Below are positions 45,662 through 57,500 of a stretch of DNA of 64,000 nucleotides, piece by piece. Source of the DNA: Isoetes taiwanensis (taxonomy: Eukaryota > Streptophyta > Lycopodiopsida > Isoetales > Isoetaceae). The notes beneath the pieces are model-generated. The model saw nothing but the letters and a program-made list of their open reading frames with translations. It searched no databases and was not told where the DNA came from. Position 1 is the first letter of the stretch. The number at the start of each line of letters is the position of its first letter. The position numbers and the translations under genes are program-made. Location of the stretch: contig JAJEKV010000056.1 of the NCBI GenBank assembly GCA_021234155.1, positions 1,595,330-1,659,329 of the forward strand, read 5' to 3'.

Positions 45662-46868
45662 CTAGGTTTCTCCTCTTCGCCCATAGGCTGAGGAGGTGGT
45701 GGCCGGCGGTCGATGACGTAACAAAGTCAACCCTGCTCCACCGAGGAAGCCCCACCGGTACAGGCCCGGTACCGTGGCCTTACGGAAATCCGTAAGTTTT
45801 AGAAGAGCATGCAACTTCTGATCTGTGACACTCCCTGAACATATACGACACTCGGACGTATACATACGGGGACTTTCCCCTCCCATGGCAACCAACTCAC
45901 CACGAGCAGGGTTGGGAGTCGGCCCCCTTTGCCATGGTATCGTCTTGGCCCCAACAGCGGGGCCGGGGCGGGAGGCATCCACCGCTCACGCCTCCGGTAC
46001 GGAACTTCGCGTGCTTCCCAAAAGCTCCGACAATATTCAACTTCTCCTTGTATTGGCTGCCGGACTTTCGGGCTACGGCTTTTCTCCAGTGTTTAATGGG
46101 CGTCCGGTCCGTCGGGTTTGGCCCCTGCTCATTCTCTAGACCCCCATTACCCTGCTGGTCCTGCTGTTCCTGTCGGGCCTTCTCCTCTTTTTCCTTTTGG
46201 ATTCTTTCCTGTTCCTCCCGGAACTCCCGGGCCCTCTGGAGGTCAGCTTCAACCTCCATGTACCGCCGTTCTACAATGCGGCGAAGGAGTTCAGCGTGGT
46301 ATCGGTCGGGTCGCTGGTTCATATCAATCTGGACCGTCGTCAAATAATCCAGGCTGATGTCAGGAATCTGTCCCCATATGAAGCTCTGGGAAGCTTCATG
46401 CAACTCAAACGGGGGAAGCTCGATGGCCCTGCCATCAATGACAGCGACTCCATCCCCTAAATATCTATACTCTCGACCCCGAGCAACTACTGTATCGGCT
46501 CATTCCAGCTCCCTGCGGTCATCCTCCCTGGCCAAGTTCCGGATACGTTCGGCCTCTGTTCTTATATCCTCCTCCTCGGTGTGTCCCTCACATTCGGGAG
46601 GGTAAAATTTAATCAACATCATGACCAGATCAGGTTGCTCGGCCATGGTGTAAGGAAGCTGGCGGAGATTCAACCTAACCAAGAACTGCTCCGACGAGTA
46701 GTGATAGATTGGATAGGGTATCCTAGCATCGTTAGCAAATCTGTTTACCAACTCATCTAGAAGTATATCAATCAAAGCAGGGTCAGTAGCCATATGCTGT
46801 GCGATTAAGGCATAGATCTGGGCTATGGTGAGGGTAGCGGGGTCCACGGTACTCTTGGTGGTGGCCAT
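45662..46868 (-). CDS. 5' sense ORF, unit 4 copy
   Basis: Block 1 (46868-46500) is identical in length to unit 3 and ends at the same TGA (46500-46502). Block 2 is open from the TGA through 46403 to 45897; a frame change near 45990 then moves it to the frame 45982-45662, which carries the CRICSGSV motif and the normal end. Compared with unit 3 there is one extra codon just after the TGA (GAGCAACTACTG side). Confidence 0.6.
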
Positions 46869-49800
46869 AACTATAGTACTGAGGTCTAGGGCGGCAGGAA
46901 GTGAGGCGCTTGCGGTTAGGACGACGATAGGGGAGGCGCTTGGGGTAGAAAAGGCGGTAGAGAAGAACCAAGGTGGGAGAGCAAGGTCGGGCCCCGGTAG
47001 CTATGGCGGGCGTCAGACCTAGCGGGCGGAGGCGCGGTAAAACTAAAAAATTTCCGGTAGTACCCTGCCAAACCCAAGAAACTTCGGACCTCGGAAACAT
47101 TAGCTGGGATGGGCCAATCCTTTACTGCCTCTATCTTTGCTGGGTCGGTAGCAATTCCCTCTGCTGAAATGACATGTCCCAAATAATCCATCTTCGGAGT
47201 GGCAAACTTGCACTTAGAGAACTTGGCAAAGAGCTGGTAACGTCTTAGCTTTTGTAGGGCCAACCAAAGATGTTTCTCATGCTCCTCCTGTAGATGAGAA
47301 TGTCGTCAAAGAAAATAACAACAAAATCATCCTAGTATTGTCGGAAGACATCATTCATCAATCGCATGAAAGTTGCGGGGGCATTAGTTAATCCAAAAGG
47401 CATAACGGTAAACTCATAATGCCCGTATCAAGTGCGAAAGGCAGATTTATGAATGTCCTCCTCTTTAATTCTTATCTGATGATATCCGGAGCGTAAGTCA
47501 ATCTTTGAGAAGTATCTGGCCCCTTGCAACTGATCCATAAGGTCGTCTGCTCTAGGCAAAGCATAGCGGTTCTTGATGGTATGCTTATTGAGCTGGCGAT
47601 AGTCAATACACATTCTCAAGGATAGTCAATACACATTCTCAAGGAACCATCCTTCTTCTTAACAAAAAGGATAGGAGCGCCAAAAGGCGAAACACTAGGC
47701 CGAATGAAGCCTAGGTTTAATAGCTCCTGAAGTTGCTTCTTAAGCTCGGCCAATTCAGGGGGACTCATACGGTACGGGGCCTTACTAGTAGGCTTAGTAC
47801 CTGGTTCCAAAGCTATCTCACATTCTACCCCTCTGAATGGAGGAAGTTTCTGGATCTCGTCGGGAAAGAGATCACTAAACTCCCTAAGAAGATTAGCAAT
47901 GCTTTCTGGCAATGCATCAACTACTTGCTTCTGTTTAGCAGCTGATTCAATGGATGCAAGTCTGATGACACAAAGTAGGTTATCCTTGCGTATAGCCTTA
48001 CTTAACTGCCTGATGGACATAAACTGCACAATAGGGTTTAATGGATCACCTTTTATAGTTACGCGGGCTCCATTAGCTGCGTTGAAGGTAACCTCCCGCT
48101 TTTCGCAGTCGATATTGGCTTTTGCAGATGCCAAAAATTCCATACCAACAATCAGATCATATTTGCCAATATCCATTAACTCGGCACCCAATGCAACGGG
48201 TGCACTTGGCAGCCATTTTAAGGTTAATGCGACGGCCATGAGTATGTCTGATTTTACCACTGGCTAAGGTGACCGGTTTCGGTCGGGACCTCAAAGTCTC
48301 AAGGTGCAATACCTGGGCCATTCTAGGAGAAGCAAAATTATTGTGTACTTCCCGTATCCATAAGAATTATAAAAGGCTTACTGTCTACTTGACCTATGGT
48401 GGAAATAACAGCAGGCTGACTTTCAGCATTGCCGGTTTCTATGGCTGCAAGGATATGGGACTCACCGTGAATATACTCGGGAGCCTCCTCCTCGACAGGT
48501 AGAGTGGACTCGAGGTCATCCCAATCGAGGTCGGCCATGGCCAGCTGGGCAGTCTGCGTGACATAAGGACAATTCTGCATGAAGTGCCCGGGCCGCATAC
48601 ACCTGTAACATGCCTTATCTCGGCGGAGCTGTTCTCGAGCCTCTTTGGGAATAGACTGTAAGAGGTTCCGAACTTCCTTACCGACATTGTTTGGTTTGTC
48701 GGGCATGTTGAAGGTGACTTTCTTTTCCTGGCGGCCGCTAGAGCCCCGGACTCGGTGAACGGCCCTTATAAGGTGTGTACGGGCGTGGCTGCGAGTAAGA
48801 GGCGGGGTGCTGGTATTGGTTTCGTGGTGCGTCCTCTTCAAGGCTCAATGCCTTAGCCTCAGCCTCTGCAACTGACTTGGGATCTATGGCCTTGACCATT
48901 CGTTTAATTGATAGGGCCAACCCTTCAATATAGCCCTCCACCTCCCTCTTTTCATTCATTCCTGGCACATACAGCCTCAAGCGCATGAATTCATCAGTGT
49001 AGGCCTGAACTGACATACCCTTCTGCTCTAACCTGTAGAAAGTCTGAATCTGTTGGCATGTGTGCGCATGGGGCACATAATGTGACTTAAAAGCTTTGGC
49101 AAACTTCCTGAATTTGCATCTGCTTCTGTCCAGATGCTTGGCTCTGGCATAGCCCTTCCACCAAATACGAGCAGCTCCTGTAAGGTTTGGTGGCAACCTT
49201 TCCTGTATCCTTTTCTGTCATGCCATAGGATTTTCCAAACTCCTTCATCTCGTCCAACCAGGACTCCGCATTCAGCCCGCCTCTAGATTTCCCATCAAAC
49301 TGGGCCAATTTCCTGTTTTTCCATATACTGGTTATGGCCGTATCAACGGTCTTACGGTACTCCTTGTCCCGGCGCTTTGGATGATCACCAGATGATACGG
49401 ACGACTCCAAGGACTCAGAAGTGGCTGATTGTGAGGATGTGGCACTATCCCTTGAGGAACTTCGACGGCGTTTGGAACGGTGCTTCCTTTGTGCGGGTAC
49501 AGGCCCCGGTGCCGGTGCGATTGGCTGCTGGGGTGGTGGACTTGGCGGTAACGGGGGTAACTCCAGCCCATCCTCCTGCATAGGCTGCGGTGGGTTGGCA
49601 TTCAAGACATAAGTTTGCAGCTCAACTAACTGTCGCTTCATCAACATAAGTTCTGCTTTCGGTGTTAATCTCACGGCATTCGAGGGCGTCACAAAGCGGC
49701 GCTATGCGTGTAACCGTCTATATTGAGCATAAAAAGGTATAAGGAGAATTATAGTGACATCAAGTCTCACAAAGAAAATCATTTGAGGATAGCATTTAGA

Positions 49801-49985
49801 GAGAGAGTAAATAGAAGAGTACAACAGAAAAGATCTTTATTATAAGTGAGAACAGTCGTTACATTAGAGATCATTACACTGGTAGTGACAAAACTTAAAG
49901 TGATATAATACAAAGATAGATATTATACATTGGACAATTCTTCAACTCACACATAACGTAGAAAACAAAACTGAGGGGACCGGAC

Positions 49986-50192
49986 CTAGGGCTGCGCAAA
50001 AGGGTACAAGATAGAGTAGCGAACGCTCTCGCGTACAGCCTCGACTAGCTTGTAGCGAGCCCAGGCCTGGATGATAACAGGTTGGTAGTCTAGGGTGGGG
50101 CTAATGATAAGGAGATTAAAGAGCCTTCTTAGCGCATAGAAAATCTGCCACAAGTGATCGTTGGCGTCAGCAAAAGCTTCATGCCTTGTCAT
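49986..50192 (-). other. Second small open frame in the unit non-coding segment
   Basis: 68 codons, MTRHEAFADANDHLWQIFYA followed by LRRLFNLLIISPTLDYQPV and ending LYPFAQP. It is the same length at 37354-37560 and 54849-55055, longer at 39955-40254, and changed in unit 1 (34662-34850). Unit 4 has TAG in place of a Trp codon. It sits 0.25 kb upstream of gag, in the same orientation. Confidence 0.3.
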
Positions 50193-50758
50193 GTCCCAAT
50201 AATCCCATGTTCGACAAAGAGTTTGCTATAAGTCCTCAAAGGCCCGTTTCGGAGAATTTTGACTACTTATAGGGCTCTTCCTCGCCTCTGCGGGTTCCCC
50301 TACCTCACCAATCGTCATCCCGGCTCGGGTACTCCCCATATCGCTGGCCGTAGTCTTGTTCAGGAGGCCCTGGATCGTCCCTTCGTATTTGGTTGGTGAT
50401 TCTTTCTTCATATTCTTCGAGTCCCTCGTCTGCAAGACGGTAGGAATGAATATACAAAGCGTGACAATTTCTTATACTCTAAGGTCTAAAAGATACAAGG
50501 AAGTATCTTGGGAACACCAAAAACAATTTAATTGTATTCAACGATACAATAATCATAAGTCATAAGACAATGGCACATATATTATAGAATGGCTAAGAAA
50601 AATGCCAGATTAAAATTTATAACTATACGTAATACAGGATGTGTAATAAAAATTTCTAAGAACTAGGTTTCTCCTCTTCGCCCATAGGCTGAGGAGGTGG
50701 TGGCCGGCGGTCGATGACGTAACAAAGTCAACCCTGCTCCACCGAGGAAGCCCCACCG

Positions 50759-51853
50759 CTACAGGCCCGGTACCGTGGCCTTACGGAAATCCGTAAGTTT
50801 TAGAAGAGCATGCAACTTCTGATCTGTGACACTCCCTGAACATATACGACACTCGGACGTATACATACGGGGACTTTCCCCTCCCATGGCAACCAACTCA
50901 CCACGAGCAGGGTTGGGAGTCGGCCCCCTTTGCCATGGTATCGTCTTGGCCCCAACAACAGGACGGGGCCGGGAGGCATCCACCGCTCACGCCTCCTCAT
51001 TTGGAACTTCGCGTGCTTCCCAAAAAGCTCCGGCAACATTCAACTTCTCCTTGTATTGGCTGCGGACTTTCGGACTCACGGCTTTTCTCCAGTGTTTAAT
51101 GGGCGTCCGGTCCGTCGGGTTTAGCCCCTGCTCATTCTCTAGACCCCCATTACCCTGCTGGTCCTGCTGTTCCTGTCGGGCCTTCTCCTCTTTTTCCTTT
51201 TGGATTCTTTCTGTTCCTCGGGAACTCAGGGCCCCTCGGAGGTCAGCTTCAACCTCCATGTACGGGCCGTTCTACAATGCGGCGAAGGAGTTCAGCCGTG
51301 GTATCGGGTCGATTATTTGGTTCATATCAAACGGACCGTCGTCAAATAATCCAGTGATGTCGAATTGTCCCCATATGAAGCTGCGGGAAGCTTCATGCAA
51401 CTCAAACGGAAGCTTCGATGGCCCGCCATCAATGGCAGCGACTCCATCCCCTAAATATCTATACTCGACCCCGAAGCTCTTGTATCGGCTCATTCCAGCT
51501 CCCCGCGGTCATCCTCCCCGCCAAGTTCGGACACGTTCGGCCTCTGTTCTTATATCCTCCTCCTCGATTGTGTCCCTCACATTAGGGAGGGTAAAATTTA
51601 ATCAACATCATGACCAGATCAGGTTGTTCGGCCATGGTGTAAGGAAGTCATGAGATTCAACCTAACCAAGAACCGCCCGACGAGTAGTGATAGATTGATA
51701 GGGTATCCTAGCATCGTTAGCAAATCTGTTTACCAACTCATCTAGAAGTATATCAATCAAAGCAGGGTCAGAGCCATATCTTTGTGCGATTAAGGCATAG
51801 ATCTGGGCTATGGTGAGGGTAGCGGGGTCCACGGTACTCTTGGTGGTGGCCAT
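50759..51853 (-). pseudogene. 5' sense ORF, unit 5 copy, broken
   Basis: The start MATTKSTVDPATLTIAQIYA at 51853 is kept, but the frame is lost near 51670. Remaining pieces lie at 51493-51272, 51259-50987 (coiled-coil-like part) and 50983-50759 (CRICSGSV part). The TGA between blocks (near 51495) is also present here. Confidence 0.6.
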
Positions 51854-54594
51854 AACTATAGTAATCGAGGTCTAGGGCGGCAGGAAGTGAGGCGTTAGGT
51901 TAGGATGACGATAGGGGGAGGCGCTTTGGGGTAGAAAAGGCGGTAGAGAAGAACCAAGGTGGGAGAGCAAGGTCGGGCCCCGGTAGCTATGGCGAGGCGC
52001 GAGACCTAGCGGCGGAGGCGGTAAAACTAAAAAAACAAACCCAAAAATAACGGAAACAAGCGGGATGGGCCAATCCTTTAGCTTCTATCTTTGTCGGGAA
52101 GACATCATTCATCCGCTGAAATGACATGTCCCAAATAATCCACCTTCTGAATCCAAAAAAGGCACTTAGAGAACTTGGCAAAGACTCATAACGCCTTAGC
52201 TTTTGTAGGGCCAACCGAAGATTTATGAATGCTCCTCCTATAGATGAGAATGTCGCCAAAGAAAATAACAACAAAATCATCCTAATATTGTCGGAAGACA
52301 TCATTCATCAATCGATGAAAGTTATGGGGCATTAGTTAATCCAAAGGCATAACGGTAAACTCATAATGCCAAAGTCATCGAAAAGGCAGATTTATGAATG
52401 TCCTGCTTTAATTCTTTTGGATGATATCCGGAGCGTAAGTCAATCTTTGAGAAGTATAGTCAATCCATAAGGTCATTCTCAAGGAACCATCGGTTCTTGA
52501 TGGTATCTTATTGACAAAAGTCAATACATTCAAAGGAACCATCCTTCTTCTTAACAAAAGGATAGGGCGCTAAAACACTAGGCCGAATGAAGCCTAGGTT
52601 TAATAGCTCCCCGGTTGCTTCTTAAGCTTCGGCCAATTCGGGGGACTCATACGATGCAGGGGCCTTACTAGTAGGCTTAGTACCTGGTTCCAAAGCTATC
52701 TCACATTCTACCCCTCTGAATGGAGGAAGTTTCTGGATCTCGTCGGGAAAGAGATCACTAAACTCCCTAAGAAGATTAGCAATGCTTTCTGGCAATGCAT
52801 CAACTACTTGCTTCTGTTTAGCAGCTGATTCAATGGATGCAAGTCTGATGACACAAAGTAGGTTATCCTTAGCGTATAGCCTTACTTAACCGCCTCGATG
52901 GACAATAGGGTTTAATGGATCAGGGTTTAATGGCTCCATTAGGCTGCGTTGAAGGTAACCTCCCGCAAGTAAATCGATATTGGCTTTTGCAGATGCCAAA
53001 AATTCCATACCAACAATCAGATCATATTTGCCAATATCCATTAACTCGGCACCCAATGCAACGGGTGCACTTGGCAGCCATTTTAAGGTTAATGCGACGG
53101 CCATGAGTATGTCTGATTTTACCACTGGCTAAGGTGACCGGTTTCGGTCGGGACCTCAAAGTCTCAAGGTGCAATACACAGGCCATTCTAGGAGAAGCAA
53201 AATTATTGTGTACTTCCCGTATCCATAAGAATTATAAAAGGCTTACCGCCTACTTGACCTATGGTGGAAATAACAAACAGTCGACTTTTCAAAGATTGCC
53301 CGGTTTCTATGGCTGCAAGGATATGGGACTCACCGTGAATATACTCGGAAGCCTCCTCCTCGGCAATTAGAGTGGACTCGAGGTCATCCCAATCGAGGTC
53401 GACCATGGCCGGTAGGCGTCAAGCGTGACATAAGGACAATTTGCATGAAGTGCCGGGGTCGCGATACACTGTAACATGCCTTATCTCGGTGGAGCTGTTC
53501 TCGAGCCTCTTTTGGGAATAGACTGTAAGAGGTTCGAACTTCCTTACCGACATTGTTTGGTTTGTCGGGCATGTTGAAGGTGACTTTCTTTTCTGGGCGG
53601 GACGCTAGAGCCGGACTCGGATTGTGAACGGCCCTTATAAGGTGTGTACGGGCTGGTGCTTGAGTAAGAGGCGGGTGTTGGTATTGGTTTTAGAGGGTCG
53701 CCCCTCTTCAAGGCTCAATGCCTTAGCCTAGCCTCTGCAAGAATCGACTTGGGATCTATGGCCTTGACCATTCGTTTAATTGATGGGGCCAACCCTTCAA
53801 TATAGCCCTCCACCCCTCTTTTCATTCATTCCTGGCACATACAGCCTCAAGCGCATGAATTCATCAGTGTAGGCCTGAACTGACATACCCTTCTGCTCTA
53901 ACCTGTAGAAAGTCTGAATCTGTTGGCATGTGTGCGCATGGGGCACATAATGTGACTTAAAAGCTTTGGCAAACTTCCTGAATTTGCAGACCGCTACGTC
54001 GGATGCTTGGCTCGGCATAGCCCTTCCACCAAATCTGGCAGCTCTCGTAAGGTTTGGTGGCAACCTTCCTGTATCCTTTTTTCGTCATGCCATAGGATTT
54101 TCCAAACTCCTTCATCTCGTCCAACCGGGACTCGCGATTCAGCCGGGCCTCTAGATTTCCCATCAAACTGGGCCAATTTCCTGTTTTTCCATATACTGGT
54201 TATGGCCGTATCAACGGTCTTACGGTACTCCTTGTCCCGGCGCTTTGGATGATCACCAGATGATACGGACGACTCCAAGGACTCAGAAGTGGCTGATTGT
54301 GAGGATGTGGCACTATCCCTTGAGGAACTTCGGACGGCGTTTGGAACGGTGCTTCCTTTGCGGGTATTGTGCCCCTGCCGGTGCGCGATTGGTCTTTGGG
54401 GTGGTGGACTTGGCGGTAACGGGGTAACTCCAGCCCATCCTCCCCGCATAGGCTGCGGTGGGTTGGCATTCAAGACATAAGTTTGCAGCTCAACTAACTG
54501 TCGCTTCATCAACATAAGTTCCCGCGGGTGTTAATCTCCACCGGCATTCGAAAATGTCACAAAGCGGTTAAGTGCAACCGCCTATATTGAGCAT

Positions 54595-57500
54595 AAAAGG
54601 TATAAGGAGAATTATAGTGACATCAAGTCTCACAAAGAAAATCATTTGAGGATAGCATTTAGAGAGAGTAAATAGAAGAGTACAACGAGGAAAAGATCTT
54701 TATTATAAGTGAGAACAGTCGTTACATTAGAGATCATTACACTGGTAGTGACAAAACTTAAAGTGATATAATACAAAGATAGATATTATACATTGGACAA
54801 TTCTTCAACTCACACATAACGTAGAAAACAAAACTGAGGGGACCGGACCTAGGGCTGCGCAAAAGGGTACAAGATAGAGTAGCGAACGCTCTCGTGTACA
54901 GCTCTGACTAGCTTGTAGCGAGCCCAGGCCTGGATGATAACAGGTTGGTAGTCTAGGGTGGGGCTAATGATAAGGAGATTAAAGAGCCTTCTTAGCGCAT
55001 AGAAAATCTGCCACAAGTGATCGTTTGCGTCAGCAAAAGCTTCATGCCTTGTCATGTCCCAATAATCCCATGTTCGACAAAGAGTTTGCTATAAGTCCTC
55101 AAAGGCCCGTTCTCGGAGAATGTTGACTACTTATAGGGCTCTTCCCCGCTCTGCTGGGTTCCCCTACCTCGTAATCGTCATCCCGCTCCGGGTACTCCCC
55201 ATATCGCTGGCCGTAGTCTTGTTCAGGAGGCCCTGGATCGTCCCTTCGTATTTGGTTGGTGATTCTTTCTTCATATTCTTCGAGTCCCTCGTCTGCAAGA
55301 CGGTAGGAATGAATATACAAAGCGTGACAATTTCTTATACTCTAAGGTCTAAAAGATACAAGGAAGTATCTTGGGAACACCAAAAACAATTTAATTGTAT
55401 TCAACGATACAATAATCATAAGTCATAAGACAATGGCACATATATTATAGAATGGCTAAGAAAAATGCCAGATTAAAATTTATAACTATACGTAATACAG
55501 GATGTGTAATAAAAATTTCTAAGAACTAGGTTTCTCCTCTTCGCCCATAGGCTGAGGAGGTGGTGGCCGGCGGTCGATGACGTAACAAAGTCAACCCTGC
55601 TCCACCGAGGAAGCCCCACCGGTACAGGCCCGGTACCGTGGCCTTACGGAAATCCGTAAGTTTTAGAAGAGCATGCAACTTCTGATCTGTGACACTCCCT
55701 GAACATATACGACACTCGGACGTATACATACGGGGACTTTCCCCTCCCATGGCAACCAACTCACCACGAGCAGGGTTGGGAGTCGGCCCCCTTTGCCATG
55801 GTATCGTCTTGGCCCCAACAACAGGACGGGGCCGGGAGGCATCCAGCCGCTCCTGCCTCCGGCTGGAACTCGCGTGCTTCCCAAAAGCTCCGACAATATT
55901 CAACTTCTCCTTGTATTGGCTGCCGGACTTTCGGGCTACGGCTTTTCTCCAGTGTTTAATGGGCGTCCGGTCCGTCGGGTTTAGCCCCTGCTCATTCTCT
56001 AGACCCCCATTACCTGGCTGGTCCTGGGCATTTCTGTCGGGCCTTCTCCTCTTTTCCTTTTGGATTCTTTTCTGTTCCTCCCGGAACTCCGGACCCCTCA
56101 CGGAGGTCGGCTTCAACCTCCATGTACCGCCCGTTCTACAATGCGTGAAGGAGTTCCGGCGTGGTATCGGTCGTCATTTGGTTCATATCAATACGGACCG
56201 TCGTCAAATAATCAGGCTGATGTCGGGGAATCTGTCCCCATATGAAGCTCACGGGAAGCTTCATGCAACTCAAGCGGGGAAGCTTCGATGGCCCTGCCAT
56301 CAATGGCGGCGACTCCATCCCCTAAATATCTATACTCGACCCAGAACTCTTGTATCGGCTCATTCCAGCCCCGGTCATCCTCCCGGCCAAGTTCGGATCA
56401 CGTTCGGCCTCTGTTCTTATATCCTCCTCCTCGGTGTGTCCCTCACATTCGGGAGGGTAAAATTTAATCAACATCATGACCAGATCAGGTTGCTCGGCCA
56501 TGGTGTAAGGAAGCTGGCGGAGATTCAACCTAACCAAGAACTGCCCGACAGTAGTGATAGATTGGATAGGGTATCCTAGCATCGTTAGCAAATCTGTTTA
56601 CCAACTCATCTAGAAGTATATCAATCAAAGCAGGGTCGGTTAGCCATATCTTTGTGCGATTAAGGCATAGATCTGGGCTATGGTGAGGGTAGCGGGGTCC
56701 ACGGTACTCTTGGTGGTGGCCATAACTATAGTACTGAGGTCTAGGGCGGCAGGAAGTGAGGCGCTTGCGGTTAGGACGACGATAGGGGAGGCGCTTGGGG
56801 TAGAAAAGGCGGTAGAGAAGAACCAAGGTGGGAGAGCAAGGTCGGGCCCCGGTAGCTATGGCGGTGTCGACCTAGGGGGAGGGATAAAACTAAAAATTTT
56901 CGGTAGTACCCGCCAAACCCAAGAAACTTCGGACCTCGAACATTTTTTTGGGATGGGCCAATCCATTGCCTCTATCTTTTTTGGGTGGTAGCAATTCCCT
57001 CTGCTGAAATGACATGTCCCAAATAATCCACCTTCGGAGTGGCAAACTTGCACTTAGAGAACTTGGCAAAGAGCTGGTGACGTCTTAGCTTTTGTAGGGC
57101 CAACCGAAGATGTTTCTCATGCTCCTCCTATAGATGAGAATGTCGTCAAAGAAAATAACAACAAAATCATCCTAATATTGTCGGAAGACATCATTCATCA
57201 ATCGCATGAAAGTTGCGGGGGCATTAGTTAATCCAAAAGGCATAACGGTAAACTCATAATGCCCGTATCGAGTGCGAAAGGCAGATTTATGAATGTCCTC
57301 CTCTTTAATTCTTTTCTGATGATATCCGGAGCGTAAGTCAATCTTTGAGAAGTATCTGGCCCCTTGCCACTGATCCATAAGGTCGTCTGCTCTAGGCAAA
57401 GCATAGCGGTTCTTGATGGTATGCTTATTGAGCTGGCGATAGTCAATACACATTCTCAAGGAACCATCCTTCTTCTTAACAAAAAGGATAGGAGCGCCAA

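Larger units (their letters stand above)
44732..49730 (-). repeat. Array unit 4 (long, 4999 bp; best preserved)
   Basis: The cleanest copy of the array-type polyprotein: gag N-terminal 49692-49087, capsid 49196-48738, nucleocapsid-protease 48841-48338 with an intact CCHC knuckle (CYRCMRPGHFMQNC) and protease LMDTGSTQ, then protease end plus RT start 48260-47616. A 23-bp tandem duplication (GATAGTCAATACACATTCTC+AAG, 47597-47642) interrupts RT, which resumes at 47619-47428. The 5' ORF lies at 46868-45662 with a private frame disturbance near 45960-46010. Confidence 0.88.
49731..54594 (-). repeat. Array unit 5 (long, 4864 bp; most disturbed)
   Basis: Same architecture as units 3 and 4 but with many small indels and scrambled words, densest in the 5' ORF (51000-51900) and RT (52040-52640). 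For example, the RT/5' ORF junction region at 52030-52100 has lost about 20 bp. Small pieces of unit sequence appear out of place (52100, 52470). This looks like poor consensus sequence as much as mutation. Confidence 0.8.

Noticed and set aside
50826-51653. Plus-strand 275-codon ORF in unit 5, and a similar 296-codon one at 55689-56579
   Set aside because: Both are antisense shadows of the minus-strand 5' ORF; they are long only because that frame is GC-rich, and they are broken in the better-preserved units 3 and 4.
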